64,000 bases of DNA. It comes from Rosellinia necatrix (taxonomy: Eukaryota; Ascomycota; Sordariomycetes; Xylariales; Xylariaceae). Of the stretch, positions 13,535 to 23,850 are shown in pieces. A program made the translations under genes and the position numbers. The DNA is taken from the NCBI GenBank assembly GCA_021209875.1, contig JAGYVD010000010.1:1178001-1242000 (forward strand), read 5' to 3'. Every line of letters begins with the position of its first letter. Positions within the stretch are counted from its first letter, which is position 1. Below the pieces are notes generated by a model, which saw only the letters and a list, made by a program, of their open reading frames with translations, was not told the DNA's origin and ran no database searches.

Positions 13535-14717
13535 ACTACCAACTCCGCCACCACCATCACCACTAACTACCTAACTACCACCGCTGTATCCCTACGCTAA
13601 CTATCTAACTACCAGACCAGCAGCACACTCCCAATACGCAACACACTGTACTGTAGCTAGTTATCATCTGCATGTCACTTTAGTGTTTTGGACCCTGACA
13701 TTACTTACATACTACCTACCAACGTACTTACTTCGTACATACACTACACTATTTACATACTGCCTCCCTTAACCCCCCTCCTCCCTCATTTCATTACCTT
13801 GCCAACGCCGCACGCCAACTCCTTTTCCGTCCTCCACACAACCCCCCTCTCCCTCCAAAACAGCGGTCGGTCGCTCTGTCGCGTGGTCGGCTGGTCGGTT
13901 GGTCGGTCAATTCCCAGCAACCCAGCTTTGTCAACCTTGCAAACTTCCCTTGCCCGGTAAACCCATCAACCCCGAAAGAGAATCGTGGATCCGCGGCCCC
14001 CTCTTCTCGCCGCCTTCTAGACCTTCAATCACCGCCCCTCTCCTCTCACTTTCGTTAGTCGGCAGCTCAGACTATCTATCCTCCTTCATCCCCAATCGTC
14101 TTAGTAGCGTAGGTCAACGTACTATGTAGGTATGCCTCCTTTTCTAATCCATGACTCGGTCCACTTTTATTCTTTCTGTGAAGGACAAAGATAAGATACC
14201 TAGTTATCCGTCCAGCCTACTTAAGGTATTGGCTCTGCCTTGATGAGTGTGTCTGCGTGATCATCGCGTCAGCCACCATTGAAACGCAATCGATTAGCCA
14301 AGCAACAACGGGCGTTTCCTTAATCCACCACCCTCAATCATGAATTCCATCTACGCCTAGTTCCCTTGCCCGAGGAGCAAATTATGTGCTTTGTTGGCTT
14401 TCTTAGAGCATCATCGGTAGACCGCTGACGCTCGCAAACGATATAGTTTCGAGGCTTTGACCCTCAGCTTACCGCTCACGCACGCCCACATTCCAAAGGA
14501 GTATTGACTGTTGCGCTCACCGTGCCTCTCGACTTACGTTTCGTCTATTCAATGTATGCAGTCCGGTGATTCCGCCGTGCGCTTGTCGCGAAGCTACAGA
14601 AGCTCCTTGTCGCGTGCGTTGCTCGCGTAGCTCGTGTAGCTCGTGTAGAGCAGAACCCGTATATACCACCAGGATCGGCGCTTGGGCAGTTGGTTCTCTC
14701 TGCACCTCATTGCTGGG

Positions 14718-16295
14718 ATGGCATCATTACAGCAGTCCATGGCTAAACTTGGGTCGCATGGCACCAAATACAAGGACAGCAAATCGAAGACTAGACCGGC
14801 GGTGAAGCCAATCCTGAAGAAATGGTCGCAATCGGAAAGGGATAAGAGGAGCTTGGACCTCGACCGAGGGTGGGATGAACAGGATGGGCAGTATCAGAGT
14901 TCGCAAGGCTGGGGCAGGTCCTCATCACTGTCCTTTGGTGACCAAGTCGTGGCCAGCACCGATGCTGCCACTGTCATGACCGGAGGAGGGGTGTCAGGGA
15001 CAGTAGGCGCTGGGATGGGGGTACTTCCAAGTACCACAGCTACACGGCGGTACAACCACTCGAGATCGATCAGCGGCACAAGTCATGCCTCTGGCACGAC
15101 GTCAAACAGCAGTAACGGAGTCCCTACCCCTCGCCAGGCCGGCGCAACCTTTGTGCACCCGTTCCAGCAGATGCCTCGCACATCTACCCCGCCGATGCTA
15201 TCGTACGCAAACTCCCTGGCCTCCATAGCTGATACGCGTGACTACTCGCCCACCACAATTACCGAAGACGAAGATGACGAGGACGGGATTGCTAGTAGTG
15301 TAGAACCTTCAACAAACCAACAACACTACAACATCGGTAGCCACGGCGCTAACAGCGTTTATGCTCACCACCCAACTTTTCACACGAACCTTGTGAATAC
15401 GTCAAATTCAGTCTCCCAACCCACGTTGGTGTCACAATTCACTTCGCCCCCTAGCCAGCGCACATCCTCCACAGATATCTCTGATAACTCACCAAAACTA
15501 CCACCTCATCCTGCACTTCGAGTCAACACCTCGCGTGTTTCCTCCAGCATTCCCACACATTCTCGCTTGGCCAATGTGCCCAGCCGATCGGATCTTGGCC
15601 TTGACCACCTAGTGGATCCGCCTGCATTATCTAATCTGCCACCGACTACGATCACATCTCCGTCCAGTTCAACAGGCCCCATGTCTCCCTTGCGCACATC
15701 TCTCGATGGCGCCTTTCCGCGGTTGCGCGGTAAGTCGGATCCTGATGCGGTTATTCATCCCGATCCTGTTATCGCAGCGCGTCGAAAGTTCGAGATGAAG
15801 GAGCGGGCCAAGGATGAGAAGTATGCACGAGAACAGATCAAGCGCCGTCAGCGCGCTGACGATAAGCGTGCACGTGAGCAGGAGAGGCAGCAGGCAGCGC
15901 AATACAAAGAGCAGCTTGCGGCAAGGGCACGGGAAGAGACCGCCGAGCTGGAGGAGGCACTCCAGCGTGGAAAGCACAACAGAAAAATCAGCCTGGCAAG
16001 CAGTAGCCGTCCCAGCCTGACCATGGCCCGACCAAGCCTATCTCTCGGACGTCCGAGCATATCTCGCAAGAATACTGCAAATCAAATGAGCGAACCCGAG
16101 AAATTCTCGAGCAGTAGCTACAATGATACAAACCCCAAGAGTCCACCTGCACACAGTAGAGACTCAGAGACCGCCCATTCTGTTCAATTCACCGCCCCTA
16201 AGCGGAAGAGCACAGCAAGGAAGAAAACACAAAGCGCCTGGACAACTTTTCTACTGTGGCTGAGAACAAAGCTATTACGGCTACGCAAGCATTGA
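14718..16295 (+). CDS. Conserved fungal disordered coiled-coil protein, function unknown
   Basis: A single-exon gene of 525 residues. I chose the ATG at 14718 (MASLQQSMAKLG) because the frame upstream lacks another ATG. The sequence is low complexity and rich in Ser, Thr, Pro and Asn for roughly 350 residues, with a short acidic patch (TEDEDDEDG) near residue 192. A charged, probably coiled-coil stretch follows at about residues 360-430, rich in Lys, Arg, Glu and Gln. Next come Ser/Arg-rich repeats of the type RPSL and SLGRPS, and a basic C-terminus ending WLRTKLLRLRKH that could bind a membrane or nucleic acid. Phrases such as FVHPFQQMPRTSTPP look like conserved short motifs in an otherwise disordered protein. 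I do not recognise a domain. A regulatory or scaffold role is possible but is inference. Confidence 0.75.
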   Translation: MASLQQSMAKLGSHGTKYKDSKSKTRPAVKPILKKWSQSERDKRSLDLDRGWDEQDGQYQSSQGWGRSSSLSFGDQVVASTDAATVMTGGGVSGTVGAGMGVLPSTTATRRYNHSRSISGTSHASGTTSNSSNGVPTPRQAGATFVHPFQQMPRTSTPPMLSYANSLASIADTRDYSPTTITEDEDDEDGIASSVEPSTNQQHYNIGSHGANSVYAHHPTFHTNLVNTSNSVSQPTLVSQFTSPPSQRTSSTDISDNSPKLPPHPALRVNTSRVSSSIPTHSRLANVPSRSDLGLDHLVDPPALSNLPPTTITSPSSSTGPMSPLRTSLDGAFPRLRGKSDPDAVIHPDPVIAARRKFEMKERAKDEKYAREQIKRRQRADDKRAREQERQQAAQYKEQLAARAREETAELEEALQRGKHNRKISLASSSRPSLTMARPSLSLGRPSISRKNTANQMSEPEKFSSSSYNDTNPKSPPAHSRDSETAHSVQFTAPKRKSTARKKTQSAWTTFLLWLRTKLLRLRKH

Positions 16296-17431
16296 GTTCC
16301 TTTGGCCGACTCTTAACAGTCCTCAGGGTCGGCTACAGTGAGGACCTTCTATCTTCCACACGCATCTACAGAATGATGCGAATACCCCGCTACCTACAAG
16401 CGCGGCACAATGCTCTGCATTTCGTACCATGCAAAAGACGTTTACGACGCAATCATGAATTTACCGGACATGGCGTTTAGCGCAACACTGGACATGGGAT
16501 TTCATCTGATATTTTGGAGTCTTGTGGCCTCATGTGGCCTCATCCTCGTTGCACACAATGTTTAGAATACAACATCGAGAGGATGAGGTGAGCCTTCTGA
16601 TTATTTGACTGGCCAATTGATTTTCTGAAGGGAACTAAGGTCTGGGCGTAGATTCACGGACCTTAGATGCGGAACGCAAGGGTTAGTGGACAGACCACCT
16701 CATTGGCCATGTTTAGGAATCACCATTCCATAGCGAGCAGCCATGAGGTGGCCCTGCTTAGAGTACCTATCTAGGTGTATCAAGCAGATACCCAGGCAGG
16801 TACATAGGTACAGACAGCCGAATACCACCACCAAAGCAAGTAATTCGTTCTCCATCGCGTAAACACCGTGAACCATTGTCATTTTTAATCGACTTTGGAG
16901 CTGGGGCCCTATCATGACCTTGGATTGCTCAATAAGAGTTAGAATGCACTAGTAGCACGCTGCCTGGATGACTTATATTCCACCTTGACATAAAGTAAAA
17001 GAGCCAGGTTTATACAGACTAAGTTTTCACGACTGTAAGCGTGAGAAGGTACAGAGGATCAATGGGGACGGTTATTGACAGTAGGCACTACACTACCTAC
17101 ATATATCTCAGCACTTCTTTTGGGCAAGTAGAGGGTTTATAAGAAGTGGAAGGTAAGGATGGTATGTATTTATGTACCTACCCGGATAAGACAAACTGTC
17201 ATTAGGCACTGGTATCTAGTGCATGCTTGTGCATGTAAGTTATCATGATTCTTCAATTTAATTCCATACTCTCGTAGTTGAGTGAGTTTTTAATAAATAC
17301 TTACCTGTGTCGATCTTATTGGGTCAAGATGATGATGCGCTGCGGCAACTAACCGTATTAGGGTATAGCCACTATGTACTTTCCTTCTTGGTTGTTACTT
17401 TGATGTCCAGGGATGATCTACAACCTCACCT

Positions 17432-17455
17432 GGGTGGGTAGGTAGGTAGGTACCT
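17432..17455. repeat. TAGG tandem with palindromic GGTACC end
   Basis: GGTGGGTAGGTAGGTAGG is followed directly by TACCTC, so a TAGG tetranucleotide run ends in a palindromic GGTACC. Similar short arrays recur in many intergenic gaps of this window. Confidence 0.7.
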
Positions 17456-18102
17456 CACGAGGTGATATATCTCTACCTACATACTTGGGTGCATGATGAT
17501 TAAGGTTAAACTCACTGGGTTGTAAGTGCCTAGAAACCCAATACAAGTACATTGAATGTTGTGCATCCCGGCTTTAGTGTAATAAAGCTGATCGATCAAG
17601 ATATGTAGAATTGGCACTCAATTATATTGCGCAATAATTCATACCTACAAATAACCAACTACACACTACTTGGGTAGCTTATACGGGAGGTACGGATATT
17701 AATGGCCCTCTGGGCTTTGCTGGGCTTCACTGGGCAGCGTGGCTGTGCAACCAACTGCCTGGGTATGTCGTAGAAGCGACGGCTGCGTATAGCGATACAG
17801 CCAATGGCATGCCAGCATTACCCCCAGAGCCCCTATTATGTAACTGCCTTGTGGGCTTGCTGTTGCCGCATTTCATAACGAATTGTAATTCCAGGATCCG
17901 CGCAATCTCCACTCTGGCGCCCACTAAAGAAGCGTGAGAAGCGTAAGAAGCGTACCTCGTATCCGACTGGGAGGCCGTCTCCTTTTGTACACTCCCTTAC
18001 ACTTGTTACAACTGTTCAGTTTCTCTAGTTATCTCCCAAGCGTCCTTGGAAGCCTCGTTCACCTGAGTCGCTCATTCAATTAGACTTGGCTTGCATCTGG
18101 AT

Positions 18103-18158
18103 CGACCTGCCGACCTGCCGACCGACCGACCGACTGGCCGACCGACTGACCGACTGCC
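18103..18158. repeat. (CGAC)n / CTGCCGAC repeat
   Basis: Units GACCTGCC, GACCGACC and GACTGACC follow each other in a 55-base tract in the leader of the mannosidase gene. Frames through it give only Arg/Pro/Thr/Asp strings. Confidence 0.7.
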
Positions 18159-18592
18159 TAGCCAACTTGATTTCTTCGCATTTCTCGCATTCCTTGCATT
18201 CCTTTGCTCGGTCGCCACTCTCCTTGACGCAACCGCCGACCCACGTCAATCACACAATAAAGAACAACAACACGGCGCATCTCAACAACAGCATACAATA
18301 CGGTAGAGCGCGCCCGCATCATCTCCTGAGATCACATTCGGCCCTTGGTGCGCCCTTACCAATCAGTTCACCGTGCCCAACGTGACCGATTCAATTTGAC
18401 GACCGATAGACTGTCCGGCTTCATTGAAACCATCTGTTCACATCCCTTGCCATACGTCCTTCGCGCCTGCCGATGATATCCTCGTCTGCATAAGGCGTCC
18501 TTGATCCTATTTGCGCTTTCCTGATCGAGAGTGCTCGGTTGATTGCCGGATAAAGCTATTGTTTAATACGGGAGCATCGACCTACCAACATC

Positions 18593-20304
18593 ATGGTGAG
18601 GTTACCTACCACGCTGCTGGCCGCGTGTGGTCTTCTCGCCGGGAAAGCCTTCGGAGCTCTCGAGGTTGACCTCGACGATCCAGGTCTGTGTCCATCCCCC
18701 GGCCCCTCCCGTTCCCTTTGCCTGGCTTTGCGCTCGTATACTCTGCTGTCATCCAAACTGTCTGACTAGTTTCGATTGTTTAGTGTCCATCAAGGCGGCC
18801 GCCGCTCTTGTTGCTGAAGACCTCCTCACTTTCTATCACGGCGATGAGCCTGGCTGGGTCCCGGGAATTCTACCCGGCCCTCCCCCAGATGGAGATTATT
18901 ACTGGTGGCAGGGTGGTGCTATGTGGGGTGCCCTGCTGGATTACCGACACGTGATGGGCGACAAGAAGTACGACGACATTATATCCCAAGCCTTGCTATT
19001 CCAGGTTGGCCCTAATGAGGATTATATGCCGCCCAACTGGACCGCCTCGATGGGCAACGACGACCAGGCCTTCTGGGCCTACGCCGCCCTTCTAGCTGCC
19101 GAAACCGGATTTACTGACCCTCCAGAGGACCAGCCCCAATGGCTGTCGCTAGCCCAGGCCGTCTTCAATGAGCAGACTCATATAGACAGGCGCGTCGAGG
19201 GTGGAAACTGCGACTGGGGCCTACGATGGCAGGTATACAGAACCAACAATGGTTTTGATTACATCAATAGTATGCAACTTGGCCTACTCCCCATCATTGG
19301 ACTCTGAAACTGACTGAGAGCCGACTAGCCGTTGCCAATAGTTGCTACTTCAACATAGGCGCACGACTGGCTCGTTATACCGGCAATGACACTTACGGTG
19401 CGCTGGCCGAGAAGACTTGGGATTTGATAGAGCGACTGGGCTATGTCAGCGACAAATATGATGTCTATGATGGCGCCCATTTGCCAGATTGCACGGAAAT
19501 CAACAAGGCCCAGTTCTCTTACAACGCTGCTATGTTGTTGCAGGGTTGCGCATTTATGTTCAACGTGGTACGTCATACTATATTATTACCCCCTCCATAC
19601 GCCGCAATGTGAAGATGGAACCGCCGCACTGGTACCCCGGTACCGCAGCCCATGAGCCCCACAAAGGCTATGGAGATGCTTTCCGGACGTTATCGTATAT
19701 CCTCATAACAGACTATACACTAACCTTATCTCCCTACCAGACCAATGGCAACGAGACGTGGAAGGGTCGTCTAGACGGCATGGCCGATGGCATACTTCGT
19801 GTCTTCTTTGCTCAGGATGGGGTTGCATACGAGCCCTCTTGTGAACCACCGCCGGGGTCCTGCAATGCGGACATGGAGTCCTACAGAGGTTATCTCCACC
19901 GATGGATGGCCAACTCGATCCAACTCGCACCGCATCTTTATGAGACATTCATGCCCACTCTCAAGAAGTCGGCGGCCGCAGGTGTCAAACAATGCACAGG
20001 TGGTGCCAACGGACGCATATGCGGCTTTCATTGGACAACCGGTCAATATGACGGTTTAACAAGTGCCAGTTTGCAGATGAATGTCTTGGGGGCATTAACA
20101 GCCCTGATTATGCCCGACGTTGCGCCTCCGTTAACCAATAACACGGGTGGCACATCTAAGGGTAATCCAGATGCTGGCCAAAGCAAGACAGAATTACCGA
20201 CCTATGCCCCCATCACGACCGGCGATAAGGCAGGCGCGAGCATCCTCACTATTCTAATCGTCACTGGTGCTCTATCAGCTTTTGCATGGATGAGTTTAGA
20301 TTAA
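18593..20304 (+). CDS. GPI-anchored GH76 mannan endo-1,6-alpha-mannosidase (Dfg5/Dcw1 family)
   Basis: Four exons: 18593-18683, 18784-19269, 19329-19567 and 19741-20304, giving 459 residues with all junctions in frame. It starts MVRLPTTLLAACGLLAGKAF, a signal peptide. The mature part has the GH76 pattern, with GDYYWWQGGAMWGALLDY, NDDQAFWAYAALLAAE containing the paired acidic residues, and GNCDWGLRWQ. The C-terminus is Ser/Thr-rich and ends in a hydrophobic tail (ASILTILIVTGALSAFAW) typical of a GPI signal. Family members act outside the plasma membrane and are thought to transfer GPI-anchored mannoproteins into the cell wall glucan, so they matter for wall assembly and polar growth. Intron 2 is 59 nt; intron 3 is 173 nt and contains an open stretch, but only its removal joins MFNV to TNGNETWK as expected for the family. 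Confidence 0.92.
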
Positions 20305-23123
20305 GCTACTAGGCAGCTAACAGGACGGCCCAGCCGAGTCAATTACATAATTTTACCTTACTTTTGTGGATGTCTCGGGAAAGCGAATTTTACCACTTTA
20401 GAGCTTGCACAAGTGGATTGGTCCCTTCTCCTGGATTATTAGCAAAACTGAGAATCCGGAGACGGAAGGGAAGCCGATACCGTGGCGCACGTGCATATTT
20501 GAATTCACATCTACAGCTGGCCACACCAGGCATAGGGAAACGAAGGGGCATATGGCGTTCATGATGACATAGGCGTGCCTTTACGCACTACGGTTTTCTT
20601 ACCCACCGATATAGCAAATATTATGGGCGGCTGGATAAGCAGTGAATGCGCACGCCAATTCGAGCATGCAGGGAACATGTGGGCGAGCTTTTTAGGGTCC
20701 GGTAGTTTTCATCTTTTCCCTAACCACGTCAATGCAGCATGTAATTTTCTCCATTCCGCAAATTTCAGATCGTGTTTTCGTGTTGCAGAGATGTGTTATA
20801 CTTGTGCTGCACCTAGGAGGGAAAAGTAGGCATTCCATCGCATCCGCACGCTACTCGCATAAACTGGCGTTCAATGAGATTTTTTCTGAACGTACTTAGT
20901 CGATCCTGAACTCAGGTACTTAATAGCTTAGTAGTCACATATACAGGTTTCGTCATAGATCGCTGCTAGCTGTTTTAGTATTTCCAAACATCAATAGAGC
21001 TGTCTTCGCTGCACCCCTACGTTATAAACTAATACGGAGATGCAATCCTGATGGCTTTAATATGTTCTTCTATAGATGTGCCGGCCTATAGTTGAGTGTT
21101 CAAGAGACCCCCGACCGACGGGTAGGGATTTTTATTATTATTATTTTTTTTTTTAAAAAAAAAGGGGGGGGGCGCCTCGGAGCAGGATCGGGCCAGGCGG
21201 GGAGATATCTAGGTAGAGAGCTGGGCGGATGATAGATGCGGCCTCTTCACCGGTATCTGGTGGTGGGTGTTACTAGCGCTTTCTTTTCTGTTCTCTCCCC
21301 CTTTCTCTCATCTGCATTTCATGCTGCCCCGATGCTCTGCGTTGTCTCTTGGTTGTATTTCACACACAAGAGAATATGCCCGACCAGTTTTTTTTTTTTA
21401 ACCCTATCTGAGTCTGAAACGCCAACAAGTACAAAAAACGAGGCAGGGACCAGCATGCGCGCCGGCCTTGGGGGCCGAAGATATCTTACGCGCAGTGAAG
21501 CGACGCGGTTCCTTTGGGGGTTTCGTTTCTCCGGGGCGGATAATGTAGCGTCGCGAGTCGTAGTTTTCATTAGATGGGCCATCTCTCTGCCTGAATGATA
21601 GATTCTCAACCTTCCCACATGACCCGGGTCTTACCAGTTTCGCCCGAACGGCCCCGATGCCATCCCGGATCCCATGTGCCGTGGGGGCTCTCGGCCGCAC
21701 ATATGCTAGTTGTCCCTGCCAGCGAGCGGGAGTGTAAGTGTCATAAATGGTTTAAAGGGGAGGGGGACGCTTCGGCGTCTCTCTATAAATGCAACCACGT
21801 GGAGGATGGCGAAAAAAAAAAAACGAGGAATACTGACATGACTCGGAAGGGAGTGGAAAACACTCAGTCGTATTCTGGAAGAGATTGATGAATGGCCAAT
21901 TCTCCCCCCAAGGCAGAATCGGCTCGGAATACGCTAATGCGACACACTATTTCGGGTGCGAATTTGTCGCGTAATGCCAGCGAAACACCAGCTGGATCTT
22001 GGGATTTGGCCACTTCAGAGGACGTGTTTGTCCTGCGCGGACACTTACGAACATGTGAATGGTCAGCAGCTACCCACTTACAGGGGATCTGGGTGGTCGG
22101 AAACAAACAACAAATGCATTGACATCCGTGTTTGGGCAATATCCCCTTTGTTCGTGCCTGGCCTAGCCTATGATTTAGGATGGCTTCTGGGTCGATGTTG
22201 AATCGCAGCAATGAAAGTTCAACGCGACCTGAACTAGATATAACAAAAGGGGATACAAAGGGGCAGGTCAAAGGTTGAAGGTTGAAGACGTATAACTATC
22301 CATAGATAGATAGATATACGTATTTATATCTGTTGTAGACGGTCCGGGTCATCAAACCTGCTTTTGCCCCTGCGCACTTCTCACACTTTGCTCTACGCGC
22401 ACGACGATTCACTGTTAGACCCCCTCGTGGGATTGCTGCCTCGATTTGTTGTTTTCGCCCATTGCTCGAGGTCGCCCTCTCTCCGTTCGCTTGCGGAACC
22501 GTCGGCTTCCTGGTAGCTTTGAGGCGTGGAGCGAGCGAATCGAGATGTCACCGACCCGGATCCTCCTAACCTACTTGAGCGTATTCGAAAAATGCCGCCG
22601 AATGTGTAGACTTGTCAAGGGAGGCGTGGACCAAAAGAAGTAGTAAGGCTCAGTCAAGATCAGCGACAGGGGCATGGACATGCGTGTTTTGACCATGGAT
22701 TGAATCAATGATTGTCACGCGTAGCGTAACTTGTTTATCGTGAACTTTACTAATACACTGGATTTTATAGCAGGTTCACGTACGTGCCTGTAGTTGCCGT
22801 TGCGTCGTCCGGGATGATTGTCTAAATCCGACATGGTTCCATTCGTAGCCCTCAAGCTCAATGGATATCTAGGTTTTGGTGATTGCAGTCCTCATACTCC
22901 CGACTGCGACTGCGTGTAGCTTCCCGTAGCAGAGTATGTCGCTGCTACGACGATGCTTGTGAAGGTAGAGGATCCTTTGAAATATTTTCTCGTCTTTCGC
23001 CTGAACGCCAATCTGCTAGCCAACTCTAGAAGCAATTAGAGTGTCCCGCGCTAACCCTCATGTGTAGATGTTAACGCGGCTATTCGTTTTAACCGTCTCT
23101 GACCGGCGGTAATCGAGGTAGTT
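20305..23123. other. Intergenic, no gene recognised
   Basis: Lies between the mannosidase stop and the SmG stop. The short frames in both orientations have no family resemblance and no supporting splice structure. A composite homopolymer at 21130-21172 is the most conspicuous feature. Confidence 0.5.
21130..21172. repeat. Composite homopolymer: (TTA)n, T run, A run, G run
   Basis: The plus strand reads TTATTATTATTA, then a long T run, an A run and a G run in succession. The T and A runs are complementary and could fold on each other. Such a block is prone to sequencing error. Confidence 0.75.
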
Positions 23124-23552
23124 TTATTTGTCGCGGTCGCCGCCGATTCTCTCGAGCGCTTCAAGCATGACGACCGAGTTACCCCGAATGACCTGAAGGG
23201 CGCGTGTCAGCACAGGATCTTGGGGGCTACGAACAACCGCATCACATCACGTACGACCATCCCTAACCGGACCTTCTCGCCGCCGTCTTTCTCCTCCACG
23301 GCTTCGTCCAGAACAATATTCAGGAAGACCTGTTCGGAGGGTTAGCCCGTATGCTCACTAGAAAATGGTCTGGTTGCCGTCGTGACGTACGTCGTAACCA
23401 CGGAGGACGCCGATTACTTTGCGGCTGCCGTTGAGCTGGACGAACAGCCGTTTGTCGAGGTACTGCGGAAGGATTAATGAGTAGCTGAGCGTGGATTTGT
23501 CGAGCGATGTGGCAAGACTCACCTTCTTGAGTTCAGGTTGTGCGGGCGCCAT
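23124..23552 (-). CDS. Small nuclear ribonucleoprotein G (SmG)
   Basis: Four exons on the minus strand: 23552-23523, 23462-23391, 23329-23255 and 23192-23124, with GTGAGT or GTACGT donors and CAG acceptors. The product has 81 residues, close to the usual SmG length. It begins MAPAQPELKK, then has Sm motif 1 (DKRLFVQLNGSRKVIGVLRG YD, residues about 13-34) and Sm motif 2 (VVIRGNSVVMLEAL, residues about 59-72), and ends GGDRDK. SmG is one of seven proteins that form the ring around the U-rich site of U1, U2, U4 and U5 snRNA, so it acts in the nuclear spliceosome. The gene is head-to-head with the Ntr2-like gene, with 298 bp between the two start codons. Having three introns in an 81-codon gene is typical for Sm genes in filamentous fungi. 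Confidence 0.95.
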
Positions 23553-23850
23553 CTTAAGAGGAACAGATGGAGAGGAACTATATGAACGGGTTGCGAGCGA
23601 GAGGACGTATCGAGTGTTGGACAATGGCAGCTTACTTAGCCTTTTTGGACGGGTTGCTTGGCTCGAAGTTGGCGGGCGGTACCTACCTCTTGCAGCCTCG
23701 ATAAGATAAGCCCAACTATTTATCGATAAGGGAGCTCCTGGTCATCGGCGCGGACCGTTCGAGCAACCATGTACCTACACATGGAGCCTCGCAACTTCTA
23801 CAAGCCATTGTGGCCACGACATACACAATCTGCGGAAAAACGCGACGAAG
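23553..23850. promoter_or_regulatory. Shared divergent promoter of SmG and the Ntr2-like gene, with GATA cluster
   Basis: This 298-bp gap separates two start codons that point away from each other, so it must hold both promoters and leaders. Three GATAAG hexamers lie within 31 bases: two overlapping at 23700-23710 and one at 23725-23730, the last inside the palindrome TTATCGATAA. GATA factors bind this hexamer in fungi. Whether these copies are used is not shown by the sequence. Confidence 0.6.

Larger units (their letters stand above)
11301..14717. other. Intergenic, then promoter and leader of the 14718 gene
   Basis: No convincing coding gene. A 212-codon frame at 11431-12069 begins with ATG but has four competing antisense frames and no family resemblance. 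From about 13300 the DNA becomes rich in CT and CCCATCAC-type repeats, as is common in fungal promoters and 5' leaders, and it leads into the ATG at 14718. Several short upstream reading frames precede that start. Confidence 0.45.
16296..18592. other. Intergenic, downstream region and mannosidase promoter
   Basis: No gene recognised. The DNA is fairly AT-rich and contains several TAGGTA-type motifs, most clearly at 17432-17455. From about 18080 it turns CT-rich with a (CGAC)n repeat, which probably belongs to the promoter or 5' leader of the mannosidase gene. Confidence 0.5.

Noticed and set aside
19568..19740. Open frame between exons 3 and 4 of the mannosidase considered as an extra exon
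   Set aside because: Removal of the whole 173 nt joins MFNV to TNGNETWK as in the family; keeping part of it adds an unmatched segment.
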